Assembly (NCBI RefSeq): GCF_009909195.1
Contig: NZ_JAAAMU010000001.1
Span: 496,001-560,000 of the forward strand
Length of the DNA: 64,000 nucleotides
Origin: Paenibacillus sacheonensis
Lineage (GTDB): Bacteria; Bacillota; Bacilli; Paenibacillales; Paenibacillaceae
Reading direction: 5' to 3'
The translations under genes and the position numbers were made by a program. Positions 16,221 through 25,407 of this stretch are shown here, one piece after another. How positions within the stretch are numbered: the stretch's first letter is position 1; the number at the start of each line of letters is the position of its first letter. The notes beneath the pieces were generated by a model that ran no database searches, was not told where the DNA came from, and saw only the letters and a program-made list of their open reading frames with translations.

Positions 16221-17171
16221 ATGGTGAAGCATGAACACGACCATCCGATGCTTCAACAAGCACTGATATGGGCTGCCGCAGCCGTGGAGCCCGCCGCCGA
16301 AGTGCTTGCGGTCAAGCGGCTTGAGGGCGGCGTTTCTTCGCTGGTCTACGAGATCCTGCTGCAGCTGGGAGAAGCGCAGCGTGCGGTCGTACTGCGGCTG
16401 TTCAATAACGAGGATTGGCTGCGCGATGAACCGGAACTCGCCCGCCATGAGGCGCGAAGCCTGCGAATGGCTGCAAAGTTCGCGAGTGTGCCAACCCCGG
16501 AAGTAATCGCGTTCGACGAACACGGAAGCGTAAGCGGAATACCGGCCGTGCTGATGTCGCGGCTTGCGGGCGAGGTCGTATTGGCACCGCCGAGCATGAG
16601 CCGCTGGCTGGATCATATGGGTTGCGCGCTAGCGGCGATTCATCAAGCAGAGGCGGATCCCGGAGAGATGCCGTGGACTTATTTTCGTTATTGCGATGGT
16701 TCCAAGCTGGATACCTCTGCGTGGTCGAGCTGTCCGGAGCAATGGCAGGCCGCTGCTGCGATCGTAACTCAGCCCGAGCCCGCTGGACCATCATGCTTCA
16801 TTCATCGGGACTATCATCCGACCAATATTCTTTGGGAACAAGATCAGGTGAGCGGTGTCGTGGATTGGGTGAACGGCTGCATCGGGCCAGCCGGAGTCGA
16901 CGTCGGCCACTGCCGCGTGAATCTGGTAATGTTGCATGGCTTGGAGGCTGCCGATGAGTTCCTGGCCGCATACTGCCGTCATGCAGGCGACGCTTTCGCG
17001 TACGATCCGTACTGGGATCTCGTCTCGCTGATCGATTTCGCCTTCTGGGAGCCAGAAGTGTACGGCGGCTGGACGGCGCTCGGGGTCACCGGACTGACCC
17101 GAGACTTGATGATCGAACGGCTGGACGACTACTTGCTGCAGCTGCTGCGCATGAAGATGGAAGGCGGCTAA
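16221..17171 (+). CDS. Aminoglycoside phosphotransferase-family (APH-like) kinase
   Basis: The 316-residue protein has the APH/choline kinase catalytic loop FIHRDYHPTNILW (HxD...N) and the metal-binding VVDWVNGCIGPAGVDVGHC. It should transfer a phosphate to a small molecule; nothing indicates an antibiotic substrate. AGGCAGGTGA lies just before the ATG. Confidence 0.85.
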   Translation: MVKHEHDHPMLQQALIWAAAAVEPAAEVLAVKRLEGGVSSLVYEILLQLGEAQRAVVLRLFNNEDWLRDEPELARHEARSLRMAAKFASVPTPEVIAFDEHGSVSGIPAVLMSRLAGEVVLAPPSMSRWLDHMGCALAAIHQAEADPGEMPWTYFRYCDGSKLDTSAWSSCPEQWQAAAAIVTQPEPAGPSCFIHRDYHPTNILWEQDQVSGVVDWVNGCIGPAGVDVGHCRVNLVMLHGLEAADEFLAAYCRHAGDAFAYDPYWDLVSLIDFAFWEPEVYGGWTALGVTGLTRDLMIERLDDYLLQLLRMKMEGG

Positions 17172-17269
17172 GCGGTATCGGGATGCACAGAAACCGCAGC
17201 CTGTTAAGGAAGCTCAGAAGAGAGTCAGAAGCCGGCGATCGATCGTTCACCGCGAATTCGGTCCGGCGT

Positions 17270-17454
17270 CTAACGATTGTCAGCGTTGCTATTCCTCTAG
17301 AAATACGACTGATTAAACGCTAACGATTATAGGTGACGTTATCTGGCATCAAGAAGCTGATTTATACGAATAAATCAAGCTATAAGCCTCCTGGCAGCCG
17401 TTAGCCGTAGAAAACGGGCGTTTTGGGCCGATTAGCCCTCCCTACAATCGTTAG
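17270..17454. repeat. Symmetric intergenic repeat (two forward, two inverted CTAACG units)
   Basis: CTAACGATTGTCAGC at 17270 and CTAACGATTATAGG at 17320 lie 50 bases apart. Inverted copies end at 17404 (CTGGCAGCCGTTAG) and 17454 (CCTACAATCGTTAG), also 50 bases apart. A central imperfect palindrome GATTTAT-ACGA-ATAAATC (17359-17376) completes a roughly 185-base quasi-palindrome. There is no coding frame. It resembles dispersed noncoding repeats I associate with Paenibacillaceae genomes. Confidence 0.7.
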
Positions 17455-17636
17455 AGGGTCTTTTCTTCGATCGAATGAAGCGCAGGGACATATTTCAAAC
17501 GGTACTGTGAAGAATGCTTTCGGATAGAATGCCTAAACAAGCAGCGTCAAAGTGGTTCGCCCTTCGCGGCATACAGCTCCCGAACCGCTTCATACAATGT
17601 CAGTATGGAGAAATTCGGCAAATGGGAGGTCGCAGC

Positions 17637-18587
17637 ATGCAGCGAGTGGATTTGGGCTGCGGTTTGAATAAACACCGCGATTGTATGGGGATCGACGTTG
17701 ATGCGTCGCTGAATCCCGATTTGGTGCATGATTTGAACGAGCGGCTGCCGCTGGAGGACGATTCGGTGTCCTTCCTGCTCGCCTGCCGAAGCTTGGAATA
17801 CGCAAAGGATCTTCGCGGCGTGATGAAAGAAATTTACCGGGTATGCAAGCATAAGGCTGTCGTCTGCATCGTCGCCCCGCACGCGCAGGCAGCCATTCAT
17901 GTGGCGAATCCGTCGATCCGCAGCGCGTTTAACGAATATACGCCGTATTATTTGACGCCCAAGGAGCATCATCATGAGATCGTCTCGGCGGTGCAGTTCT
18001 CGCCGGAGTTCATTCCCGCGGAGCCGAGCGAGATGGATTTTCGGCTGCTTCGCATGGAGTTCTTTTATTTCCCGCTGTACCTATCGCCGCTGTACGAGCC
18101 GGGAGAACGGATGGGTCTGATGGAGGTCCAGCTCAACATGGTGGATGAGATCCTGTATCATTTCGTCGTCGTCAAGGAGCCGATCACGAAGCAGGAATGC
18201 AGCCGGATGTCGGGAAGCTTGCTGGAGGAGCCGGCCCGTATCAAGGAGCGGCGCCTGCATGACGGCATGCTCGCGAGGCAAAGCGCCGCGGAGAACGTGA
18301 TCGAGCCGGCGCCTGTCATAGCGGAGGAGGAGGCGGAAGAGGTGAAAGCGGCAGGCGGAGAAGACGGACAGCCGAAGAGCGCAGCGGGTACGTCCAAATC
18401 CAAGCCCAAATCCGCTGCCAAAGCGAAGCCGGACGCAAAGACGAAGCCCAAAGGCAAAGCCAAAGCGGTTACCGGGAAAACGAAGCAGCAGAAGCAGATG
18501 CAGATCAAAATGGTCGAGCCGGAGCCGGCCCAACGCGCACGCGTCTATAAACCTTCGCGCGTTGTATTCGAGCGTAAGGAAGAGTAA
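17637..18587 (+). CDS. Methyltransferase-domain protein with H1-like basic tail
   Basis: Residues 1-180 form a short class I methyltransferase-like domain starting directly at motif I (VDLGCGLNKH) with MGIDVD as the motif II acid and FLLACRSLEYAKDL as the later strand. An acidic patch (228-240) is followed by a Lys/Ala/Pro/Thr-rich tail (247-290, units like KPKSAAKAKPDAKTKPK) and a basic end. The tail looks like histone-H1-type nucleic-acid-binding segments. GGGAGGT precedes the chosen ATG; an upstream in-frame extension lacks support. Confidence 0.7.
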   Translation: MQRVDLGCGLNKHRDCMGIDVDASLNPDLVHDLNERLPLEDDSVSFLLACRSLEYAKDLRGVMKEIYRVCKHKAVVCIVAPHAQAAIHVANPSIRSAFNEYTPYYLTPKEHHHEIVSAVQFSPEFIPAEPSEMDFRLLRMEFFYFPLYLSPLYEPGERMGLMEVQLNMVDEILYHFVVVKEPITKQECSRMSGSLLEEPARIKERRLHDGMLARQSAAENVIEPAPVIAEEEAEEVKAAGGEDGQPKSAAGTSKSKPKSAAKAKPDAKTKPKGKAKAVTGKTKQQKQMQIKMVEPEPAQRARVYKPSRVVFERKEE

Positions 18588-18603
18588 ATCGTCATCGGCA
18601 GCC

Positions 18604-20094
18604 CTAGCGGCTGGCCGATTCGATCGTCGAGCTTGCAGGAGATGCAGGCGCAGCCATGTCCGGGCGCCCTTCCCGGCGGTAAGCGAAGCCGAAAAGGATG
18701 GCTGCAATCGCTTGAAAGACGGCCGCGAGGCAGAAAGGAAGCACCGCATGGCCTCTAGCGACGAAAGCAACGAATACGCCTGGCCAAGTGACGGCCGATA
18801 ATCGAACGACCAGTAGATTGAGTCTTGCCAGCAAGGTTCGCGGAGCTTTGCCGCGGTCCTCCATCATGACGGCCGTACGGCTGCCGCGGGTGCCCAGGCA
18901 GCAAGCGGTGCAGCAGATCTCGATGATGGCGGCCGGCGGGAAGGATGCGACCCATGGCAGCACGAGGAGCAGAACGATCGCGGCCGATTGGAGACCGATG
19001 ATCGTTCGCAGCGCGCTGGTCCGGCTCGAGCCGCGACTTGTCAGACGCGATACCAGCGCTGCGCTCAGAAAGGAAGCGCCCATAACGGCGCCGATCATTC
19101 CCGGAGAAACACCGTAACGGACCGTGAACCAATACGCGCTCACGGTGCTTGTCATCGTTGCCGTGACGCCGCCGAGCACGCTTGCCATCAGCTTGATCTC
19201 CTGGGTCCGTCCGTTCGCCTCCCGCTCCGTTCGCGGCTTACGGAACAGGCGATAATTAACGGACGCAAGCAGGAGCAGGAAGAACAGGACAGGTATGAAG
19301 AGCGATAATTCGCGAAGACCGGCGGAACGCAGCAGGCCCGAGAGCACGACGATGATGACGATCCCGGATAGCAGGGTTATGAGCTTGCTGCCTTCTCGGC
19401 GCGGCTTGCCGCTCTCCGCAGCTGCCTCGCCGAGCCGCTTCGAATCGGCTTCAGCCGGCTCGGCTGCCGGTTTCGGCTTGCGGGCGCCGCCTTGCAGACG
19501 GAAGAGGCAATAGAGACAAGCAACCGTCAGGATTGCGGTACATACATAGATTAACCGGAAGCTCCCGGTTCCCTCCGAGGTGCCATAGAACAATGCGGGC
19601 AGACAAGCGAGCAGCGCACCGGATCCAAGGCCGGCATAGCCGAACAAAGCGTTGCTGCCGAACAATTCCCTGGCTCGCTGCTTGTCTCTCGCGTAGGCGC
19701 CAAGCCAGGCACGTTCGATGGGCGCGGCGGGGCCGCCGGATCCGGAATGGCCGCTGCCGAGTCCGGCCATGATGACCGCTGCCGCGAGCAGCCAGGACAC
19801 GGAGGTCGCGGCAGCGAGAATAGCGGCAAGCAGCGATAAACTTTCATAAACCAGCAGGTAACGTTTGGGTCCAAGCAGCGCGTTAATTTCGCTTGCGAGC
19901 ACCGACAGCACGGCGCGGAAGATGCCTGCTCCCGCGATGACCGCGCCGATCGCGGCTCCGCTCCAGCCAAGCTCGTTCAGATAGAGACTCGTAACGGCAA
20001 GGGCGGCGCCCTGCCCCATGCTGCGCAGCAGCGTCACGGTCTGCAGCAGACGGATCACCGTGCGGGGGTTCTTGTTAGGTGCGGATGATGACAT
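18604..20094 (-). CDS. MFS transporter
   Basis: The 496-residue protein has about 12 membrane segments with a long hydrophilic central loop (around TRARKPKPAAEPAEAD-type sequence), typical of the major facilitator superfamily. The substrate is unknown. The chosen ATG (MSSSAPNKN) has GAGGT eight bases upstream; the frame is open further but without a site. It converges on the methyltransferase gene with only 16 bases between stops. Confidence 0.85.
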   Translation of the reverse strand: MSSSAPNKNPRTVIRLLQTVTLLRSMGQGAALAVTSLYLNELGWSGAAIGAVIAGAGIFRAVLSVLASEINALLGPKRYLLVYESLSLLAAILAAATSVSWLLAAAVIMAGLGSGHSGSGGPAAPIERAWLGAYARDKQRARELFGSNALFGYAGLGSGALLACLPALFYGTSEGTGSFRLIYVCTAILTVACLYCLFRLQGGARKPKPAAEPAEADSKRLGEAAAESGKPRREGSKLITLLSGIVIIVVLSGLLRSAGLRELSLFIPVLFFLLLLASVNYRLFRKPRTEREANGRTQEIKLMASVLGGVTATMTSTVSAYWFTVRYGVSPGMIGAVMGASFLSAALVSRLTSRGSSRTSALRTIIGLQSAAIVLLLVLPWVASFPPAAIIEICCTACCLGTRGSRTAVMMEDRGKAPRTLLARLNLLVVRLSAVTWPGVFVAFVARGHAVLPFCLAAVFQAIAAILFGFAYRREGRPDMAAPASPASSTIESASR

Positions 20095-20295
20095 CGCGGA
20101 TACCTCGCTTGCGTTTGAGTTGGATGGGGCATTGGTTGACCGGGATCTTGATCTGATCCTTATGATAGCATGGCTTCGGGAGATGAACCTAGTGAACAAA
20201 GCATGTCTGCCGAGGGGAGGGGACGAGCAGCTGTCGGCGTCAAATCCGCAATCGATCTCATCGAATAGTTGCTAATGTCCCCAAGAGGCTTTATT

Positions 20296-21138
20296 ATGGT
20301 TGAAATTACCGATGGGTGGGCTGCGGAGATGAGCGATGTGGTCGCGTACTATTCGAAGTTCGACGAGTGGGGTCGGCTGGACCGGGAACCGCTTGAATTC
20401 AAGGTGAATTGGCATTTTATTTCTTCCTATCTTCCTGCTGGCGGACACGTATTGGATAATGGCGCCGGCCCGGGGAAGTACGCGATGGAGCTGGCCAAGC
20501 GCGGGTACGCGGTAACGCTGGCCGATCTAACGCCGGAGCAGGTGAAGATCGCCGAAGAGAAAGCTTCCGAGCTCGGACTGGCGCATCGTTTTGCCGACTT
20601 TCTTGTCAGGGACGCCAGAGATCTGCACGGACTGGAATCGGAGCAATTCGACGCGGCTTTAATGCTCGGACCTTTGTATCATTTGCAGCGCGAGGAGGAT
20701 CGGGTCAAGGCCGTTCAGGAGCTGTACCGGGTGACCAAGCCCGGCGGAATCGTCTTCGCGGCCGTCAGGCCGCGCATTCGCAAAGTATTGACCGCCTTGA
20801 TGTCGCCCGAGCAGTGGAAGCCTCTGGACAGCATGTCGGAGATCGAAGCCTTCAAGCGTAGCGGACGATTCGATCATGCGGATCCGGGCCGTTTCACGGG
20901 CGCCTATTTCTTCGAGATTGCGGATATCTTGCCTTTCTTTGAAAGCCATGGCTTCGAAACGGTTAAGTTACTATCGTCGACCGGACTCGGCGGCCAATTA
21001 TCGCCCGAGCATTGGGCCTATTGGTCGAACCGCGGCGAAGAAGACAGGCTGATGGAAATGATTTATGAATCGGCCGACGATCCTTACTTGCTGGGAGCGA
21101 CCGGCTCGCATCTGCTTTATATCGGCAGCAAACAATAA
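20296..21138 (+). CDS. Class I SAM-dependent methyltransferase
   Basis: The 280-residue protein contains VLDNGAGPGKYAMELAKRGY (motif I), VTLADLTPEQV (motif II) and DAALMLGPLYHLQ (motif IV), a set common to UbiE/COQ5-like small-molecule methyltransferases. AAGAGGC lies eight bases before the ATG. Substrate unknown. Confidence 0.88.
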   Translation: MVEITDGWAAEMSDVVAYYSKFDEWGRLDREPLEFKVNWHFISSYLPAGGHVLDNGAGPGKYAMELAKRGYAVTLADLTPEQVKIAEEKASELGLAHRFADFLVRDARDLHGLESEQFDAALMLGPLYHLQREEDRVKAVQELYRVTKPGGIVFAAVRPRIRKVLTALMSPEQWKPLDSMSEIEAFKRSGRFDHADPGRFTGAYFFEIADILPFFESHGFETVKLLSSTGLGGQLSPEHWAYWSNRGEEDRLMEMIYESADDPYLLGATGSHLLYIGSKQ

Positions 21139-21174
21139 CGGAACCATCGAAATTCAATCCTATGGAGGCTTACA

Positions 21175-21483
21175 ATGAGTCAACGTTATCGCATCACGAG
21201 AGAAATCAAGTCGGGCGGCAGTCAGGACGCCGCCATCACGCTTGAGGAATGCAAGCGGTATTTCGGCGCGAGGCCGGACTTCGCGTACACCTCCGTTTTT
21301 ACGGTGACCGGCGCTACGACGATGTCGATCGAAGGGGACTTCTTTATGTGGAGCCACGGTTCGGATCGGATTCCATTCCGGCATTATCAGGGCGACCTCT
21401 ACGTATCCGGCACCAATGAAGCGGTCATTCCGATGATGCTGGAGGTCGCGAGCGAGCTGGAGGCGGACGTGGTAGAAGGGTAG
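21175..21483 (+). CDS. Small conserved protein of unknown function
   Basis: The 102-residue soluble protein has no signal or membrane segment and no family I recognise. TGGAGGC is well placed before its ATG, and it follows the methyltransferase by 36 bases, so the two may be co-transcribed. Confidence 0.7.
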   Translation: MSQRYRITREIKSGGSQDAAITLEECKRYFGARPDFAYTSVFTVTGATTMSIEGDFFMWSHGSDRIPFRHYQGDLYVSGTNEAVIPMMLEVASELEADVVEG

Positions 21484-21585
21484 GGAGAGATGTCCTTGTT
21501 GCTCGTTGCCTTCTAACTTGAATACGAAATCCTCGTTTGGGTATAGAAAGAAGGTCTGAATACAGGAGCTAAAGGAGGGATTGCC

Positions 21586-23067
21586 ATGACAGCTAATCAA
21601 GCAAGCCGGCAGCCGGGCTGGAATATCGACAACAGCTACGCGAATCTGCCGGAAGCCCTATTCACGAGGCAGGATCCGGAACCGGTGGACGCGCCGAAGC
21701 TGGTTCGGTTTAACGTTCCGTTGGCCGCTGCCCTCGGATTGAACGCCGAGGCGCTGAATACCCCGGAGGGCGCTGCCGTGTTCGGCGGCAATGAGGTGCC
21801 GGTAGGCGCCATGCCGCTTGCGCAAGCGTATGCCGGACATCAATTCGGGCATCTCAACATGCTGGGGGACGGACGGGCGCTGCTGCTTGGCGAACAGATC
21901 ACCCCCGCGGGAGAGCGGTTCGATATTCAGCTGAAAGGCTCCGGCCGGACGCCTTACTCCCGCCGCGGCGACGGCCGTGCGGGACTCGGTCCGATGCTGC
22001 GCGAATACATCATCAGCGAAGCCATGCATGCGCTGGGCATTCCGACTACGCGCAGCCTGGCGGTGACGGAAACGGGCGAGCCCGTATACCGCGAGACAGA
22101 GCAGCCCGGTGCCGTTCTGACCCGGGTGGCCGCGAGCCACATTCGCGTCGGCACGTTCCAATACGCCTCGGCTGGCCGGCCGGTCGAGGAACTGCGAGCT
22201 TTGGCGGACTATACGCTGAAGCGGCATTACCCTGAAGCTGCAGCGGAAGCGGGCGATGACAACAGCCTCGCGCTGCTGCGAGAAGTCATCAGGCGCCAAG
22301 CTTCGCTCATTGCCCGCTGGCAGCTCGCAGGCTTCATCCACGGCGTCATGAACACGGACAATATGGCGCTCAGCGGGGAGACGATCGACTATGGACCCTG
22401 CGCGTTCATGGATGCGTACGATCCGGCAACGGTCTTCAGCTCCATCGACACGCAAGGACGCTATGCGTATGGCAATCAGCCCCGCATCGCCGTTTGGAAT
22501 TTGGCCCGGTTGGCGGAAGCGCTGCTGCCGGTGCTGCATGCCGACGAGGAGCAGGCGGTCAAGCTGGCGGAGGATGCGCTGGCGGGATTTATCGAGCAGT
22601 ATCAGCATCATTGGCTCTCCGGAATGAGGGCGAAGCTCGGATTGACCGGCGAAGAGCCGGAGGATGAAGCGCTGGTCCAAGACCTGCTCGATCTGATGCA
22701 GAAGCATCGGGCGGATTATACGAATACGTTCGTCGCCTTGACGTTCGACAAGCCCGAGGAGACGCCCATGTCCGGCACGGCCGATTTCGATCGGTGGCAG
22801 GAACGATGGCTGGCGCGACGGGAGCGTCAACAGCTGTCGCGAGCTGCTTCCCGTCAACTGATGAAGGACAGCAATCCGGCGGTCATTCCGCGCAATCACC
22901 GGGTGGAGGAAGCGCTGCGAGCCGCAGTGGAAGAAGGCGATTACGCCGTGATGGACCGGCTGCTGGAGGTGCTTGCGCATCCATTCGCGCATGACCCGTC
23001 GCAAGCGGAATACGCCGAGCCGCCCGCGCCGTCGAATCGGCCCTATCAGACCTTTTGCGGGACTTGA
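21586..23067 (+). CDS. selO: Protein adenylyltransferase SelO (YdiU/UPF0061)
   Basis: The 493-residue protein has the SelO pseudokinase signatures: [56 protein letters not shown], and [20 protein letters not shown] carrying the metal-binding Asn and Asp. SelO binds ATP upside-down and AMPylates Ser/Thr/Tyr of proteins in redox homeostasis. A single cysteine lies three residues from the end (F-C-G-T), where relatives carry a redox-active Cys or Sec. A perfect-dyad terminator follows. Confidence 0.95.
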   Translation: MTANQASRQPGWNIDNSYANLPEALFTRQDPEPVDAPKLVRFNVPLAAALGLNAEALNTPEGAAVFGGNEVPVGAMPLAQAYAGHQFGHLNMLGDGRALLLGEQITPAGERFDIQLKGSGRTPYSRRGDGRAGLGPMLREYIISEAMHALGIPTTRSLAVTETGEPVYRETEQPGAVLTRVAASHIRVGTFQYASAGRPVEELRALADYTLKRHYPEAAAEAGDDNSLALLREVIRRQASLIARWQLAGFIHGVMNTDNMALSGETIDYGPCAFMDAYDPATVFSSIDTQGRYAYGNQPRIAVWNLARLAEALLPVLHADEEQAVKLAEDALAGFIEQYQHHWLSGMRAKLGLTGEEPEDEALVQDLLDLMQKHRADYTNTFVALTFDKPEETPMSGTADFDRWQERWLARRERQQLSRAASRQLMKDSNPAVIPRNHRVEEALRAAVEEGDYAVMDRLLEVLAHPFAHDPSQAEYAEPPAPSNRPYQTFCGT

Positions 23068-23102
23068 CGCAGGAGCGTTCATCCAAATCATAATGCGTGC
23101 GA

Positions 23103-23135
23103 AACAGGTCAGCGGCTAGCCGCTGACCTGTTTTT
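23103..23135 (+). terminator. Terminator after selO
   Basis: A perfect 30-base dyad, AACAGGTCAGCGGC and its complement, runs into TTTTT. Confidence 0.92.
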
Positions 23136-23294
23136 GCTGCCGCCAAGCGTTATGCGCATTGCGTCAACGTCTCTCGTCTTTCTTGGCTTGATAAGTTCGG
23201 TGCCGGCAATCGTCCAGGCAACCTTTTCCGCTTTCAAGCCGTCTTAGTAAATCAAGAAAAGGATAAGCCGACGCTCGGATATGGAGGCGGTACT

Positions 23295-23723
23295 ATGAGG
23301 AAGAAGTTCATCGTCGTGATCGGATTGTTCGCCTTGTCGCTTTCGGCCTGCGGGGCAGCGGAAGAGAAGAATGCCGACAGGACCGTCGGCGACGATCATC
23401 CGCAGACAAAGGTCAGCGGCTCGGCATCTTGGGCCTACGCATTCGTCGTATGGAACCATGGTCAGACGTATGCGATCAGCGACGAGGCCGTCCCGGAGGC
23501 AGAGATAGGAAGACAGATCGGCGAAGTACGAAGGAACGTCTCGAACATGGATTCCATTGCCGTTCCAGAGGGAGAGGCGATTCAGCCGTACGAGAAGCAG
23601 GACGGCGACAGCAGCCTGCTGAAGGAAGGCAGCAAGCTGTTCGAGCTGACCGGAACGGCGGTCGACAGCGCCATCGTCGTCATGAACGGCGGCAACTACG
23701 TGAAGGCCGCCCGCGCGGAATGA
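23295..23723 (+). CDS. Small lipoprotein
   Basis: The 142-residue protein has a signal ending L-S-A-C-G and a small domain with SWAYAFVVWNHGQTYAIS and a C-terminal KLFELTGTAVDSAIVV. Several Bacillota lipoproteins share this look, but I cannot name a function. TGGAGGC precedes the ATG. Confidence 0.75.
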   Translation: MRKKFIVVIGLFALSLSACGAAEEKNADRTVGDDHPQTKVSGSASWAYAFVVWNHGQTYAISDEAVPEAEIGRQIGEVRRNVSNMDSIAVPEGEAIQPYEKQDGDSSLLKEGSKLFELTGTAVDSAIVVMNGGNYVKAARAE

Positions 23724-23829
23724 CGAACCATTAAGCCGCCGATCGAGGCTATGCGCTTGCAAGGCCAGCCGGCGGCATTATTTGACATGGTTTTCCGAAT
23801 CCGATATCCTGACGAGGAGGTGATCGATT

Positions 23830-24246
23830 GTGGGAATTCAATCCGATAAAATATTCATTAATTTGCCGGTAAAAGATATCAAGAAGTCCGTCCATTTCTT
23901 CAATGACGTCGGCTTTGGGTTCAATGCCCAATTCACGGACGAGAACGCGGCCTGCATGGTCATCAGCGAGCATATCTTCGTGATGCTGCTGTCCGAGCCT
24001 TATTTCCAGACCTTCACGAAGAAACCCGTTTCCGATGCGAGCGCGGGCACCGAGGTGATTTTGGCCATATCCGCTTCCAGCAGGGAAAGCGTGGACGAGA
24101 TCGTGTACAAGGCGCTTTCCTCCGGCGGTCAAATATCGAACGATCCGCAAGACCACGGCTTCATGTACGCCTGGAGCTTCCAGGATGTGGACGGCCACTT
24201 GTGGGAAGTCATCTACATGGACGAGAGCGCCGTCGCCCAAGGCTAA
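23830..24246 (+). CDS. VOC family (glyoxalase/bleomycin-resistance fold) protein
   Basis: The 138-residue protein has two beta-alpha-beta-beta-beta modules: IFINLPVKDIKKSVHFFND and the second with FSFQDVDGHLWEVIYMD-like ending (WSFQDVDGHLWEV), which places a conserved metal-ligand Glu. The GTG start has GAGGAGGTGAT upstream. Substrate unknown. Confidence 0.9.
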   Translation: MGIQSDKIFINLPVKDIKKSVHFFNDVGFGFNAQFTDENAACMVISEHIFVMLLSEPYFQTFTKKPVSDASAGTEVILAISASSRESVDEIVYKALSSGGQISNDPQDHGFMYAWSFQDVDGHLWEVIYMDESAVAQG

Positions 24247-24311
24247 CGAAGCAAGGCTGGTGAAACCAAGCCCGATGAACGACGGAAATCCCGCAGCATG
24301 AATAGTCAAGA

Positions 24312-24340
24312 CCCCTTCGCCTGCCGGCGAAGGGGTTTTT
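24312..24340. terminator. Bidirectional terminator between convergent genes
   Basis: CCCCTTCGCC-TGCC-GGCGAAGGGG is followed by TTTTT on the plus strand; it sits between the VOC gene and the end of the ABC permease gene. Confidence 0.85.
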
Positions 24341-24348
24341 CGTTTGGC

Positions 24349-25407
24349 TTAGGATCGGGATCGTATCTCCTGCCGCATGAACAACAAGTACGAGAACCCG
24401 AAGCAGATGAGCGTGGCCGCAACCAGGCCGACAAGCTGCGGCCAGCAGAGAAGAAGGCTCTGACCGAGCGGGAGCGGGCTTGCGATCGCGCCGACCACCT
24501 GTTCCGTCGTCAACGGGCCCAAGGATCGGACGCCTGGGGCGAGCATCGTGCTCGTCGTCTCCGAGAACAGAAAGGAGGGCGACAGCCGATTGAGCGCGAG
24601 CATCATTTTGGCATGTCGAAGCAGCATGGACAACGCCGACGTCTCGGGCGGCATCGTCGCCCGGTCGACGATGCCCATAATCATGCTGTAGAACACCGAG
24701 AAGAAGATCCAGAGCGCGATGCCCGACAGCGCGGAGGTCGCGGCTTGACGGAATCGGATGGAGAAGAGCATCGACAGGTTCAACCAGAAGCCGACGTAGA
24801 CGACCCCTATTGCCAGGAAGAGGACGACGCGGACGACCTCCTCGGGCGTCGGCGGGTAGCCGATCGTGAACAGGCCGAGCCCCATGACGAGAAACCCGAG
24901 CGCGTACAGCACGACCGCGATCAGCAGCAGCGAGGCGGTGAATTTGGCCCGGATAAAATCGTCGCGGTAAATGGGCTGGGAAAGCATGCGGCTCAGCGTG
25001 CCTTTGCCCCGTTCGGAGTTGATGGCATCGAAGCCCAGCGCGATTCCCATTAACGGGCCCAGGAACGAGACGAAAGTGGTAAAGGTCGGGAGCGTCCCGT
25101 CGGAAGCGGTGAACATCTGTAGAAATAGAAACGACGTGTCGGTATCCTGCGTCTTGACGCCGTCCTTCAGCGCCGTGACCGCCGCATAGATCGAACCGAT
25201 GCAGGCAAGCGCGATGATGCCGATCAGGATGCCGAAGCGCCAGCTTCGCATATGATCGCCGAATTCCTTCTGCACGATGACCCAGAACGGGGACGCCGTG
25301 CCGCGTTCCGCCGGCACGTTCTCGGCTCTCGCCGGAGGGCGGCCGAAATCCTTCAAGCGAGCCAGCTTTCGCCGTAACCCGTTAACATGAGCCGTTGCGT
25401 CGATCAC
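24349..25407 (-). CDS. ABC-2 type transporter permease
   Basis: The 352-residue protein has a cytoplasmic N-terminal stretch and six membrane segments; FDAINSERGKGTLSRMLSQPIYRDDFIRAK is the coupling region typical of ABC-2 exporters (residues are quoted only in part). It overlaps the ATPase gene by four bases, so they form one transporter. The cargo is unknown. Confidence 0.9.
   Translation of the reverse strand: MIDATAHVNGLRRKLARLKDFGRPPARAENVPAERGTASPFWVIVQKEFGDHMRSWRFGILIGIIALACIGSIYAAVTALKDGVKTQDTDTSFLFLQMFTASDGTLPTFTTFVSFLGPLMGIALGFDAINSERGKGTLSRMLSQPIYRDDFIRAKFTASLLLIAVVLYALGFLVMGLGLFTIGYPPTPEEVVRVVLFLAIGVVYVGFWLNLSMLFSIRFRQAATSALSGIALWIFFSVFYSMIMGIVDRATMPPETSALSMLLRHAKMMLALNRLSPSFLFSETTSTMLAPGVRSLGPLTTEQVVGAIASPLPLGQSLLLCWPQLVGLVAATLICFGFSYLLFMRQEIRSRS

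Noticed and set aside
16221-17171. APH-like kinase as an antibiotic resistance gene
   Set aside because: Only the generic kinase motifs are visible; most chromosomal family members are not resistance enzymes.
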